A stretch of DNA of 64,000 nucleotides from Bacteroidales bacterium (GTDB lineage Bacteria > Bacteroidota > Bacteroidia > Bacteroidales > UBA932). The position numbers were made by a program, and so were the translations under genes. The number at the start of each line of letters is the position of its first letter. The stretch's first letter is position 1. Where the stretch lies: NCBI GenBank assembly GCA_017959005.1, contig JAGDBO010000012.1, forward strand, positions 114,003 through 178,002. The letters run 5' to 3'. Under the pieces are notes generated by a model. The model searched no databases and had not been told where the DNA came from. It saw nothing but the letters and a program-made list of their open reading frames with translations. Positions 43,527-51,165 of this stretch are shown here, one piece after another.

Positions 43527-44147
43527 ATGAGAACAATTAAGCGCTTATTGGTCTTACTGTGTGTGCTTCTGCCTACAGTCATTTGGGCTGGCGATAAAGA
43601 TAAAACCAATGTAAATCAATTAATTATGAAAGACGGAAAGAGCAAGATACTCGTGATATTCTTCTCTCATGCAGGAGATAATTACGCAGTTGGAAACATA
43701 AAAGTTGGCAATACAAAGATTGTTGCAGACTATATAAGTGAGATTACCGGAGCGGATCAGTTTGAGATTGTTACCCATAAGTATGACGGTATGGCATACA
43801 CTCCGCTTATCAACCTGGCAAAAGAGGAGGCCAAAAACGGAGAGTTACCTCCGTACGAAGGAAAAGCTCCTGATTTGGCTGATTATGACACGGTTTTCAT
43901 AGGCGGACCGGTTTGGTGGGGAACATATCCTCAGGTTATGTTTACTCTCTTTAAAGACATCAATTTAGATGGCAAAACAGTTATTCCTTTTACAACTCAT
44001 GAGGGAAGCGGTCTTGCAAATTGCGCTAGAGATGTTAAAAAGGCCTTCCCAAAAGCAAAGGTTACCGGAGAGTTCTCAATATACGGCCATGAGGTTCGTA
44101 CCGGTAAATCAAAGGTAGAGAAGTGGTTGAAAGGCTTAGGTTTCTAA
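43527..44147 (+). CDS. flavodoxin-like protein with N-terminal signal peptide
   Basis: A 206-residue protein. The first 22 residues look like a Sec signal (MRTIKRLLVLLCVLLPTVIW, then AG), then a short linker and a flavodoxin_4-type domain: ILVIFFSHAGDNYAVGNIKV, TKIVADYISEITGADQFEIV, FIGGPVWWGTYPQVMFTLF, IPFTTHEGSGLANCARDVKK. Flavodoxins are normally cytoplasmic, so an exported one is unusual. An internal in-frame ATG at 43626 (MKDGKSKIL) would give an ordinary cytosolic flavodoxin, and I cannot tell which start is used. The gene is 2 nt after the DUF362 lipoprotein. Confidence 0.85.
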   Translation: MRTIKRLLVLLCVLLPTVIWAGDKDKTNVNQLIMKDGKSKILVIFFSHAGDNYAVGNIKVGNTKIVADYISEITGADQFEIVTHKYDGMAYTPLINLAKEEAKNGELPPYEGKAPDLADYDTVFIGGPVWWGTYPQVMFTLFKDINLDGKTVIPFTTHEGSGLANCARDVKKAFPKAKVTGEFSIYGHEVRTGKSKVEKWLKGLGF

Positions 44148-44151
44148 TGGA

Positions 44152-44523
44152 ATGGAAGATTTTATTCTCAAAGAGATTGACAAGATAGGGGCAATGCTTG
44201 CGCATATTGCACGCAGGCTTGGCCTTTTAAAGGGTGAGAAACCGGATTACTCCCTTGGAGATGTAAAGACGGAGTTTACCAAAGAAAACTGCCCAATAGA
44301 CCTGGATACGGTTCTAAAACAAGAGAATCCTATCTTGTATCTTGCTGAGAATGAGAAACTGACAGAGCAAGCCATAGAGTCATTTATAGAGATTCTCTTC
44401 TATTCAGACATTGATGAATCAAAGAAGCAAACCCTCCTCAAAGAGGCCATCAACTACCTGGATAACAAGGGCTACATCTCCTTCAAACTCCACTCATTTG
44501 TAACTACCAAAGAAAACAAATGA
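44152..44523 (+). CDS. conserved-looking small cytoplasmic protein, function unknown
   Basis: A 123-residue, mostly helical protein without signal peptide (MEDFILKEIDKIGAMLAHIA, ENEKLTEQAIESFIEILFYS, KQTLLKEAINYLDNKGYISF). I do not recognise it. The ATG is 4 nt after the flavodoxin stop and its own stop overlaps the winged-helix gene start (ATGA), so it is translated with both. Confidence 0.75.
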   Translation: MEDFILKEIDKIGAMLAHIARRLGLLKGEKPDYSLGDVKTEFTKENCPIDLDTVLKQENPILYLAENEKLTEQAIESFIEILFYSDIDESKKQTLLKEAINYLDNKGYISFKLHSFVTTKENK

Positions 44524-45560
44524 ATCCGGTAGCCATACGTCTTCTAAACCAGCAACTTACCGCCCCTCAGTTCAGTAACCCAGTAGAGGTGGTGAGTCAT
44601 TTTGGTGCAATGCAGGCTCAGGAGTACCGTTTAATGAGGTGGGCCGTTGAGATGCGAACGCAAAAGCCATCATCTAAAGCGTTTAAGAAGGCCTTTGACA
44701 GCGGACAGATTATTCGTCTTCATCTAATGAGAGGTACTTGGCAACTTATTGCTGCTGAGGATTATTGGCCATTTTTGAACTTATGTGCTCCCAAAGCTGA
44801 TTCTGTGATTTCTGGCTGGATGCACAGCAATAAAATCTCTATTCCCCAAAGTGAGCTAAATAGAGTAAGAGCTATTCTTGTCCAGGTTGTCTCTGAGATG
44901 AAAAGTGCTACAAAAGAGGACTTTGTAGAGGCGTTGGCAGCTAAAAAGATTACAATGGATGATCACCGTCTCTCATATCATATCCGCATGGCGGAACTCT
45001 CAGGTACCCTTTGCAGCGGTGATCTACAGCCACTTAAAGCTACTTACTCTCTTGCAGAAAAGAAAATAGGTCCTAAACCAAGGGTAATCAATCGCGATAA
45101 AGCTCTTAAAAGCCTTACCCTCAAATATTTTCAGAGTCACCAACCGGCTACATTGGAGGACTTTGTATGGTGGTCCGGCTTAAACAAAAGTGACTGCAGA
45201 AAAGGTATAGAACTTCTTGGAAGTACCATTCATACAGAACATTGGGAGGGTAGAGACTTCTATATAACTGATGGTTGCAGAACAAAAGGTTTCAGAAAAG
45301 GTAAATACCTTTTGATTCCTCCATACGATGAATACTTAATTGGTTACAAGAGCAGAGACGTTGTGCTACCTCCTCAATTCAGACATAAGGCCCACAACAA
45401 CAGCGGTATATTCCAGCCTGTAATTGCCAGGGATGGCATAATCTGCGGCAATTGGTCTCCTTTCAAAGATGACTGCCAACCGGAATTTTTCAATGAAGGC
45501 CACAATGCAAAATCCCTTCAACCAGCCTGTCAATCTTACATTAAATTCAGAGACACCTAA
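44520..45560 (+). CDS. winged-helix DNA-binding protein, AlkZ/HTH_42 family
   Basis: A 346-residue protein of the HTH_42 (AlkZ-like) family. The N-terminal helix repeat carries the QxQ motif (FGAMQAQEYRLMRWAVEMR, Gln32 and Gln34) that in AlkZ/YcaQ glycosylases acts in base removal. Also typical are IIRLHLMRGTWQLIAAEDYW, HQPATLEDFVWWSGLNKSDC and the C-terminal LIPPYDEYLIGYKSRD and GNWSPF. Some members unhook interstrand crosslinks; others protect producers from DNA-alkylating natural products. Its place at the end of an operon of exported proteins is odd. Stop is 6 nt before a 27-bp palindrome. Confidence 0.87.
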   Translation: MNPVAIRLLNQQLTAPQFSNPVEVVSHFGAMQAQEYRLMRWAVEMRTQKPSSKAFKKAFDSGQIIRLHLMRGTWQLIAAEDYWPFLNLCAPKADSVISGWMHSNKISIPQSELNRVRAILVQVVSEMKSATKEDFVEALAAKKITMDDHRLSYHIRMAELSGTLCSGDLQPLKATYSLAEKKIGPKPRVINRDKALKSLTLKYFQSHQPATLEDFVWWSGLNKSDCRKGIELLGSTIHTEHWEGRDFYITDGCRTKGFRKGKYLLIPPYDEYLIGYKSRDVVLPPQFRHKAHNNSGIFQPVIARDGIICGNWSPFKDDCQPEFFNEGHNAKSLQPACQSYIKFRDT

Positions 45561-45566
45561 ATCAAA

Positions 45567-45593
45567 CTTGAAGTCGCAAATTGCGACTTCAAG
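45567..45593. repeat. 27-bp near-perfect palindrome
   Basis: Thirteen-base arms (CTTGAAGTCGCAA and TTGCGACTTCAAG) separated by one A, starting 7 nt after the winged-helix gene stop and ending 13 bp before a TAnnTTTG element. No T-run follows, so it is more like an operator or repeat element than a terminator. Confidence 0.75.
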
Positions 45594-45605
45594 ATGAATT
45601 ATCTT

Positions 45606-45613
45606 TATATTTG
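45606..45613 (+). promoter_or_regulatory. -7 element for the acetyltransferase remnant
   Basis: TATATTTG matches TAnnTTTG, 20 nt before the ATG at 45633. The region that would hold -33 falls in the palindrome. Confidence 0.45.
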
Positions 45614-45632
45614 TTAAAAATCATCAGAGATA

Positions 45633-45863
45633 ATGATAATAAGAGTTGAGGAGCCAAGGGATTGGCAAGAGGTTGAGATGCTTATAAGAGAAGCGTTCTG
45701 GAACGTGTACAGACCTGGATGCCAGGAACACTTTGTACTTAAGGAGTATAGGAGCAATCCGGCTTTCATTCCGGAGTTGGACTTTGTGATGGAAGAGGAT
45801 GGCCGTATCATTGGTCTGAAGTTATTGCAGTACGCGCTGGAAAAGGCTTCCCTCAGTCCTCAT
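45633..45863 (+). pseudogene. GNAT acetyltransferase remnant with internal deletion
   Basis: The first 61 residues match the start of a GNAT N-acetyltransferase of the YhbS-like type (MIIRVEEPRDWQEVEMLIRE, AFWNVYRPGCQEHFVLKEYR, FIPELDFVMEEDGRIIG). Then the frame jumps straight to LKLLQYALEKA, which is the helix after the acetyl-CoA pyrophosphate loop in such enzymes. The intervening strands and the Q/RxxGxG/A loop are missing, and after it the frame turns into sequence antisense to the ZIP gene, ending at 45950. An in-frame internal deletion plus loss of the C-terminus explains this. It still has a promoter-like element. Confidence 0.75.
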
Positions 45864-46661
45864 TTATATTGCATTATTGGAGTTCATAACCACATCCAAA
45901 ACCATCATAAGGACAAATCCAAAGGCAAAGAAGATTGTGCCGTGGTTTGAGTGGGGTGTGCTTGATGCCTCAGGAATAAGTTCTTCAATAACCACATAGA
46001 ACATTGCACCCGCGGCAAAAGCCAGCATATACGGTAGTATTGGAATCAAAACGGAGGATAACATAATAATTGCAACAGCACCAATTGGTTCCACCGCCCC
46101 ACTGAGCGAACCAATAGCAAACGATTTCCATTTGGAGTTCCCCTCCACCTTCATTGGCAAAGATATAATGGCTCCCTCCGGTATGTTTTGAATTGCTATT
46201 CCCAATGAGACTGCTATTGCACCTGCCAGAGAAATATTTGAAATATCACTTTGAGCCCCGGCAAATACAATACCCACAGCCATACCTTCAGGAAGATTGT
46301 GGATTGTAACGGCCAACGCCAACATTGCGGTCCTTGAGATATGGCTTTTTATTCCTTCCGGTTTATCTGTACCTATGTGTAAGTGAGGAGTCAGTTCATC
46401 TACCAAAAGCAGAAACCCCATACCCATTAAAAATCCTATAACAGAAGGGAATACAGCCCAGGTACCTTTCCCTGTTTCCATCTCAATTGCAGGGATTAAC
46501 AGAGACCACACTGATGCCGCAACCATTACTCCGGAGGCAAAGCCGAGTAATGATTTCTGTAGTTTTACAGACATCTGATCTTTCATCAAAAAGACAAAAG
46601 AAGAACCTAAAACCGTTCCTAGAAATGGAATTAGAAGTCCTATGATAAGTGTGGTTAACAT
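45864..46661 (-). CDS. ZIP family metal transporter
   Basis: A 265-residue, eight-helix ZIP permease. The two metal-site helices are present: ALAVTIHNLPEGMAVGIVFA (HNxPEG) and SLGIAIQNIPEGAIISLPMK (QNxPEG). A short variable loop contains HLHIGTD. It imports Zn2+, Fe2+ or related ions. The gene starts 9 nt after the methyltransferase stop, and its 3' end meets the decayed acetyltransferase. Confidence 0.93.
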   Translation of the reverse strand: MLTTLIIGLLIPFLGTVLGSSFVFLMKDQMSVKLQKSLLGFASGVMVAASVWSLLIPAIEMETGKGTWAVFPSVIGFLMGMGFLLLVDELTPHLHIGTDKPEGIKSHISRTAMLALAVTIHNLPEGMAVGIVFAGAQSDISNISLAGAIAVSLGIAIQNIPEGAIISLPMKVEGNSKWKSFAIGSLSGAVEPIGAVAIIMLSSVLIPILPYMLAFAAGAMFYVVIEELIPEASSTPHSNHGTIFFAFGFVLMMVLDVVMNSNNAI

Positions 46662-46669
46662 TGTGATAA

Positions 46670-47296
46670 CTAAGGGTTAACTGCAATAATGGTTGAGAAG
46701 GATGGTTTCTTATAATGAATCTCTATGTTCTTAAAACCTACATTCTCCAATATTTCTTTCATCTTCTCCGGAGGGTAGACTTTCATTCCGTCAACCATTT
46801 TGGTCCAGGAAGAATCCTTTTTAACTACTTCAACAATAATTGAAAAGAGGCCCCCATGATTAAGTACACGTCTTACTTCTTTAAAACAGTTCTCCAAATC
46901 TGGCCAAAAATAAACTGTCTCTACTGCAGTTACAAGATTGAAAGTATTATCCGGATATGGCAGTGAAGATGCTGTGCCCTTCTGAACAAATACTTGTTTA
47001 TCAAGCACTTTTGCATTTACCTTGCCGGCCTTTATAACGCTCTCTTCAGATATATCTATTCCGTAAACCATGCCGTTTGGACTTCTCTTTAATAGCCTTT
47101 TAAGTGTTGCTCCTCCACCGCATCCAATATCCAGCATCTTCCATTTATCATCAAATTTGATAAAACTGAGACCCCAATTTGTCAGAGGGGCATGACAATG
47201 ATTCATGAATTTCAGCATTAGTCTTCCTGTAAATCCTTGAGGTAATGCACATTGCGTAAATAGAGATTTTAATGGATTTTTCATTTGTTCTTTCAT
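46670..47296 (-). CDS. class I SAM-dependent methyltransferase
   Basis: A 208-residue Rossmann-fold methyltransferase: motif I KMLDIGCGGGATLKRLLKR, acidic motif II MVYGIDISEES, and LPYPDNTFNLVTAVETVYFW followed by KEVRRVLNHGGLFSIIVEV. Substrate not predictable. It is the first gene of a two-gene unit with the ZIP transporter. An in-frame ATG four codons downstream (MKNPLKSLF) is a possible alternative start. Confidence 0.88.
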   Translation of the reverse strand: MKEQMKNPLKSLFTQCALPQGFTGRLMLKFMNHCHAPLTNWGLSFIKFDDKWKMLDIGCGGGATLKRLLKRSPNGMVYGIDISEESVIKAGKVNAKVLDKQVFVQKGTASSLPYPDNTFNLVTAVETVYFWPDLENCFKEVRRVLNHGGLFSIIVEVVKKDSSWTKMVDGMKVYPPEKMKEILENVGFKNIEIHYKKPSFSTIIAVNP

Positions 47297-47309
47297 CTTT
47301 TTCTGAATG

Positions 47310-47340
47310 CAAAATTACAGTAGGGTAAAAAGGGGCGCAA
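47310..47340 (-). promoter_or_regulatory. promoter of methyltransferase-ZIP unit
   Basis: On the reverse strand TTG (47340-47338), a 20-nt spacer and TAATTTTG (47317-47310), ending 14 nt before the ATG at 47296. Confidence 0.55.
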
Positions 47341-47392
47341 TACCGAGAAAATGGTATTTTTATATATAAGGATAAACGGGATAAGAATAAGT

Positions 47393-47400
47393 TATCTTTG
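47393..47400 (+). promoter_or_regulatory. -7 element for the M28 peptidase gene
   Basis: TATCTTTG matches TAnnTTTG, 26 nt before the ATG at 47426. No clear -33 element. Confidence 0.45.
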
Positions 47401-47425
47401 TATAGTAATACTTAAGGAAAAACAG

Positions 47426-48682
47426 ATGAAAAAGAGATTTTTGATTATCCTGCTGCTGTTTGCAACCGTGCAGTTGTATGCTCAGGATTTGGCTCATTAC
47501 AAGAAGGTTGTGAAGGAGTTGAGCTCCGCAAGATACCAGGGTAGGGGTTATGCCAAAGGGGGCGCAAACAAGGCCGGAAAATACCTGCAGAAAGAGTATA
47601 TGAAGGCTGGAGCAGATACCGTTATCTGCCAGCATTTTACAATAGATATAAACACATTCTGCGGAAAGATGCAGATGTGGGCAGACGGCAAAAAACTCAC
47701 TCCGGGAGTGGACTTTGCTATGCGTGAATACTCCCCGGGCGTTAAGGGAGAATTTCCTGTGTACCATGTAGATACCTTAAATTACAATGCAGAGAAGATG
47801 TTTGCAGACCTGGCCAAACCGGAGTATGCCAACTGCCTGGTATGCGTTGAGTTCTGGTTTGCCTACAGGCACAGAGGGGATTTCTCAAAACTGCAGAAGG
47901 CGGGCCAGTGCACCAACGCCGGTCTTATTCAGACCTTCTCCTCTCCAATAAAGTTTTTTAAGGCATACGGAGACAGGGTTATTGACAAACCTATAATCTG
48001 GACTACTCCGGAGGCCATTGAGGGCGTAAAGAGAGTGCGCGTAAACGTTGAAAACGAGTTCCTTAAAGGGTATGATCTCTTTAACGTCATTGCAAAAGTG
48101 AAGGGTGAAAATCAAGATAGCTGCTATCTCTTTACCGCCCACTATGACCACCTTGGCAACCTTGGGCGTAAGGTCTTTTATGCCGGTGCTAATGACAACG
48201 CCTCGGGTACCGCCGCAATTGTCACTCTTGCAGCCTATTATGCAAAGAACCGCCCTAAGTATGACATCTATTTCCTCTCCTTCTCCGGTGAGGATGCCAA
48301 CCTCAGAGGCTCGGAGTTCTATGTGAACAACCCAATTGTTCCGCTTGACAGGATTAAGTATCTCTTTAATATTGACATGATAGGAGACAACAACCCCGTT
48401 CAGTACTGTGAGGTGAGTGATGAGGGAATGAAGGGTTTTGCTCTCTTTGAAAAAATAAATGAAGAGAACCACTTCTTCAAATCTCTCAACAGAGGCACAT
48501 TAGCAGGCAACAGTGACCATTACCCGTTTGCGCTGCGTCACGTTCCTTGTATCTTCTTTGAGAACGAAAGCGGTGATGCTTTCCAGTACTATCACACCAT
48601 CTATGATGATTATAAACACGCAATCTTTGACAGCTACGAGCCTGTATTCAAGATTGTTACATCCTTCATAGAGCGTTATTAA
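47426..48682 (+). CDS. exported M28 family metallopeptidase
   Basis: A 418-residue secreted aminopeptidase-type zinc enzyme. Signal peptide MKKRFLIILLLFATVQLYAQ. Zinc and catalytic residues are visible: FTAHYDHLG (His and Asp), GANDNASGTAAIV (bridging Asp), SFSGEDANLRGSEFYV (catalytic/ligand Glu), FNIDMIGDN (Asp) and YYHTIYDDYKH (final His). A PA-like insertion may lie at about 120-230. It would release amino acids in the periplasm or outside. ATG at 47426 is chosen because it starts the signal peptide and fits the promoter. Confidence 0.92.
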   Translation: MKKRFLIILLLFATVQLYAQDLAHYKKVVKELSSARYQGRGYAKGGANKAGKYLQKEYMKAGADTVICQHFTIDINTFCGKMQMWADGKKLTPGVDFAMREYSPGVKGEFPVYHVDTLNYNAEKMFADLAKPEYANCLVCVEFWFAYRHRGDFSKLQKAGQCTNAGLIQTFSSPIKFFKAYGDRVIDKPIIWTTPEAIEGVKRVRVNVENEFLKGYDLFNVIAKVKGENQDSCYLFTAHYDHLGNLGRKVFYAGANDNASGTAAIVTLAAYYAKNRPKYDIYFLSFSGEDANLRGSEFYVNNPIVPLDRIKYLFNIDMIGDNNPVQYCEVSDEGMKGFALFEKINEENHFFKSLNRGTLAGNSDHYPFALRHVPCIFFENESGDAFQYYHTIYDDYKHAIFDSYEPVFKIVTSFIERY

Positions 48683-48695
48683 AATGTTCTTTACG

Positions 48696-50138
48696 CTATC
48701 TTCCAAAAGACCTGAGAAGGTAGAGCATAGGGAATATTTCAAGACGTCCTATTAGCATTTCAATCATTGAGGTGGCCTTTATAACTGCCGGAATATCTGC
48801 ATAGTTGGAGAGAGAGCCCACATCTCCAAAGCCCGGTCCAACGTTGCCTATGCAGGCAATTGAAGCCGTTATTCCGGTTGTAAAATCCAATCCTCCGGCA
48901 ATATTGAAGGCTGCAAAGAGAATAATGAAAAACATATAACAAAAGACAAAACAGAAGGCGTCATTAATCTGTTCATCTGAGCGGATTCTCCCGTCTACAC
49001 GGACTGGTCTTACCATTTTAGGGGTAACTGTGAGGATGACTTTACGGTGAACTCCCTTTGCAACCAGTATTGCTCTGTCTATCTTTATACCTCCAGATGT
49101 GGAACCGGAGCAACCACATATAAGTGAGCAGATTACAAGAACGGCAATGCTGAAGTGAGGCCAAAGTGTGGTGTCATGTGTGGCAAAACCCGTTGTTGTT
49201 GAGATAGATGCAACCTGAAAAGCTGCTGCCCGCAAGGCTTCTCCAAAGGAGTTTATATGGTTGTTGATTAGCAAATCTACTGTTACCATGCCAATTGCAA
49301 TCAAAACAGCACCCAGGAACGTCTTTAAGCTCTCAGACTTCCATATATGCTGAGGACGTCCCTTAATGAATGCAAGGAAGAGAATCCCAAAGTTCATTCC
49401 GGATGTTATCATTGCAATGGTAAGAACCACCTCGGCAGCAGGGTTTGCGTAGAATGCTATGCTTGTATTTCTGATGCAGAAGCCGCAGGTGCTGCAGGCA
49501 GACATGGCGTCAGTTATAGAATCAAACCAAGGTAAACCGGTGAGTTTAAGAGCAAAGAAGGTTATCAGAGTCAATGAAACGTAGGCAATAAGTATGCGTC
49601 TTGTAAAACTGCCCAAACGTCCGGAAAAGCCCTCTTTAGCCACTCTGGAGATTTCTGCTCCGGAGAGTCTGGACTTGTCTGAACTGCCAATCATCATGGA
49701 GAACAGTGTAACTATTCCTATGCCTCCAACCCAGGCGGTTGATATTCTCCAGAATTTTAACCCTTTAGGGAGAGCCTCAACATCATTTAAAATGGATGCT
49801 CCAGTTGTAGTGAATCCAGAAACGCTTTCAAACAGAGCATTTATTGGAGAAAACTCATTTCCATAAAGCATGAATGGGAACATTCCAAAAATGCAAGCAG
49901 ATATCCACACTCCCACAACAATGCAGTTCCCTTCTCTGAAACTCAGCCTCTCTTTTCCCTTTCTGACAAATATAATAGGGAAGAAACCCGCGGAACAGGT
50001 CAAAAAGGAAGAAAACAGTAGAGGTATACGGCTGTCATCTCCCTGAGAAAAACAGGCTATTACGGCAGAGATGGCCATAAGCGCTGCTACAAAGAGTAAT
50101 GAAATACCCACGTACAAACTTATTATTCTCCAGTTCAT
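48696..50138 (-). CDS. trkH: TrkH family potassium uptake protein
   Basis: A 480-residue ion channel subunit with four pore-loop repeats: SVSGFTTTGASIL, MSACSTCGFCIRN, SISTTTGFATHDT and ASIACIGNVGPGFGDVG. The repeated T-x-G-F or G-N-V-G-x-G filters are those of TrkH/KtrB, and CGCSGSTSGGIKIDR lies before the last repeat. The gating partner TrkA is not in the window. It is divergent from the OxyR-like regulator and shares its control region. Confidence 0.94.
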   Translation of the reverse strand: MNWRIISLYVGISLLFVAALMAISAVIACFSQGDDSRIPLLFSSFLTCSAGFFPIIFVRKGKERLSFREGNCIVVGVWISACIFGMFPFMLYGNEFSPINALFESVSGFTTTGASILNDVEALPKGLKFWRISTAWVGGIGIVTLFSMMIGSSDKSRLSGAEISRVAKEGFSGRLGSFTRRILIAYVSLTLITFFALKLTGLPWFDSITDAMSACSTCGFCIRNTSIAFYANPAAEVVLTIAMITSGMNFGILFLAFIKGRPQHIWKSESLKTFLGAVLIAIGMVTVDLLINNHINSFGEALRAAAFQVASISTTTGFATHDTTLWPHFSIAVLVICSLICGCSGSTSGGIKIDRAILVAKGVHRKVILTVTPKMVRPVRVDGRIRSDEQINDAFCFVFCYMFFIILFAAFNIAGGLDFTTGITASIACIGNVGPGFGDVGSLSNYADIPAVIKATSMIEMLIGRLEIFPMLYLLRSFGR

Positions 50139-50161
50139 CTGTTGAGATTAAAAATTTGATG

Positions 50162-50192
50162 CAAAAATATTCCGCAATAAATCATTTATCAA
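50162..50192 (-). promoter_or_regulatory. promoter of trkH
   Basis: On the reverse strand TTG (50192-50190), a 20-nt spacer and TATTTTTG (50169-50162), 23 nt before the trkH ATG. A TATCAAT half site (50187-50193) overlaps the -33 element. Confidence 0.55.
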
Positions 50193-50204
50193 TACAATAA
50201 TTTC

Positions 50205-50212
50205 TAACTTTG
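50205..50212 (+). promoter_or_regulatory. -7 element of the OxyR-like regulator
   Basis: TAACTTTG matches TAnnTTTG. Transcription would start at about 50216, inside the adjoining palindrome. Confidence 0.55.
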
Positions 50213-50229
50213 CATTGATATTATCAATG
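50213..50229. promoter_or_regulatory. perfect palindrome at the OxyR-like gene's start (operator)
   Basis: CATTGATA-T-TATCAATG: 8-base arms with one central base, directly after the -7 element. It contains an ATTGATATTATCAAT core with LysR-type T-N11-A spacing, and a further TATCAAT half site lies at 50187-50193. Likely autoregulatory and possibly shared with trkH. Confidence 0.65.
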
Positions 50230-50235
50230 AATGAT

Positions 50236-51162
50236 ATGACACTGCAACAACTCAAGTACATAATTGCAATAGATGATTACAGACATTTCGGCAAGGCTGC
50301 AGAGTATTGCGGACTTACGCAATCCACTTTAAGTCTGATGGTTAAGAAGCTTGAAGAGGAACTTGACGCAAAAATCTTTGACAGAGAGACATATCCCGTC
50401 TCACCAACGGAAATAGGGAGAAAGATCATAGACCAGGCCAAGGTTGTTCTTTACCACGTTAATCAGATTTCTGAAATTACCCAGTCAGAAAAGGAACTTC
50501 TCTCAGGACCTCTTCGTATTGCCGTGATTTCCACTGTTTCTCCTGTTCTCTTACCCGGAATGTTTAAGTATTTTGGCAATAATTATCCGTCCATATCATT
50601 TCAGACTGAAGAGATGATTACAGATACTATAAAGGATAAATTAAGGAAGGCAGAAGTAGATATGGGAATTGTTGCCGGACCTGTACAAGATACTGATTTG
50701 CTTGAGATACCTTTATATCATGAACGTTTTCTGGCATACCTTTCAGAAGAGAGTCCACTCTATTCCAAGAAGACGATTTCAATGGAAGATTTATACGGCC
50801 AATTCATCTGGATTATTAAAGACGGTCTAAGAAAGCAAGACTTGTCTGAAATGGAGAAAGACGGTAAGGTAACATACGAGCGTTTTTTTGAGGGAGGGCG
50901 TGTTGGCATGCTCATACAAATTGTTAATGAAAACGGCGGAATCACTATTATTCCGGAAACTCATAAAGAGTTGATTATAACAAGTTTGCAAAAGAGATTA
51001 CGTCCAATCATTAATCCGGAGCCATCAAGAACCGTTTCTCTGCTGGTAAGGAGTGACTACATTCACGAATCTATGCTAAATGCCGTAGTTAAGGCAATTA
51101 AAAGTATTATTCCAAGTGCTCTCTTGGATAGCGTAATACGCCGTAAACACTTGACTATCTAA
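50236..51162 (+). CDS. LysR-family regulator, OxyR-like but without redox cysteines
   Basis: About 308 residues. N-terminal winged helix (MTLQQLKYIIAIDDYRHFGK, CGLTQSTLSLMVKKLEEELD) and a C-terminal sensor domain (LRIAVISTVSPVLLPGMFKY, WIIKDGLRKQDLSEMEKDGK, GITIIPETH). Overall it looks most like Bacteroidota OxyR, but where OxyR has the peroxidatic cysteine pair (GHC...C) this protein has none; its only cysteine is in the DNA-binding domain. It cannot sense peroxide by the standard disulfide. ATG at 50236 gives the conserved MTLQQL start and an 18-20 nt leader; ATG at 50227 or TTG at 50215 would lie in the palindrome. Confidence 0.87.
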   Translation: MTLQQLKYIIAIDDYRHFGKAAEYCGLTQSTLSLMVKKLEEELDAKIFDRETYPVSPTEIGRKIIDQAKVVLYHVNQISEITQSEKELLSGPLRIAVISTVSPVLLPGMFKYFGNNYPSISFQTEEMITDTIKDKLRKAEVDMGIVAGPVQDTDLLEIPLYHERFLAYLSEESPLYSKKTISMEDLYGQFIWIIKDGLRKQDLSEMEKDGKVTYERFFEGGRVGMLIQIVNENGGITIIPETHKELIITSLQKRLRPIINPEPSRTVSLLVRSDYIHESMLNAVVKAIKSIIPSALLDSVIRRKHLTI

Positions 51163-51165
51163 AAA

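Noticed and set aside
42640-43536. 298-residue minus-strand frame opposite the DUF362 gene
   Set aside because: Long, but antisense to a recognised family with intact motifs; no start context or promoter.
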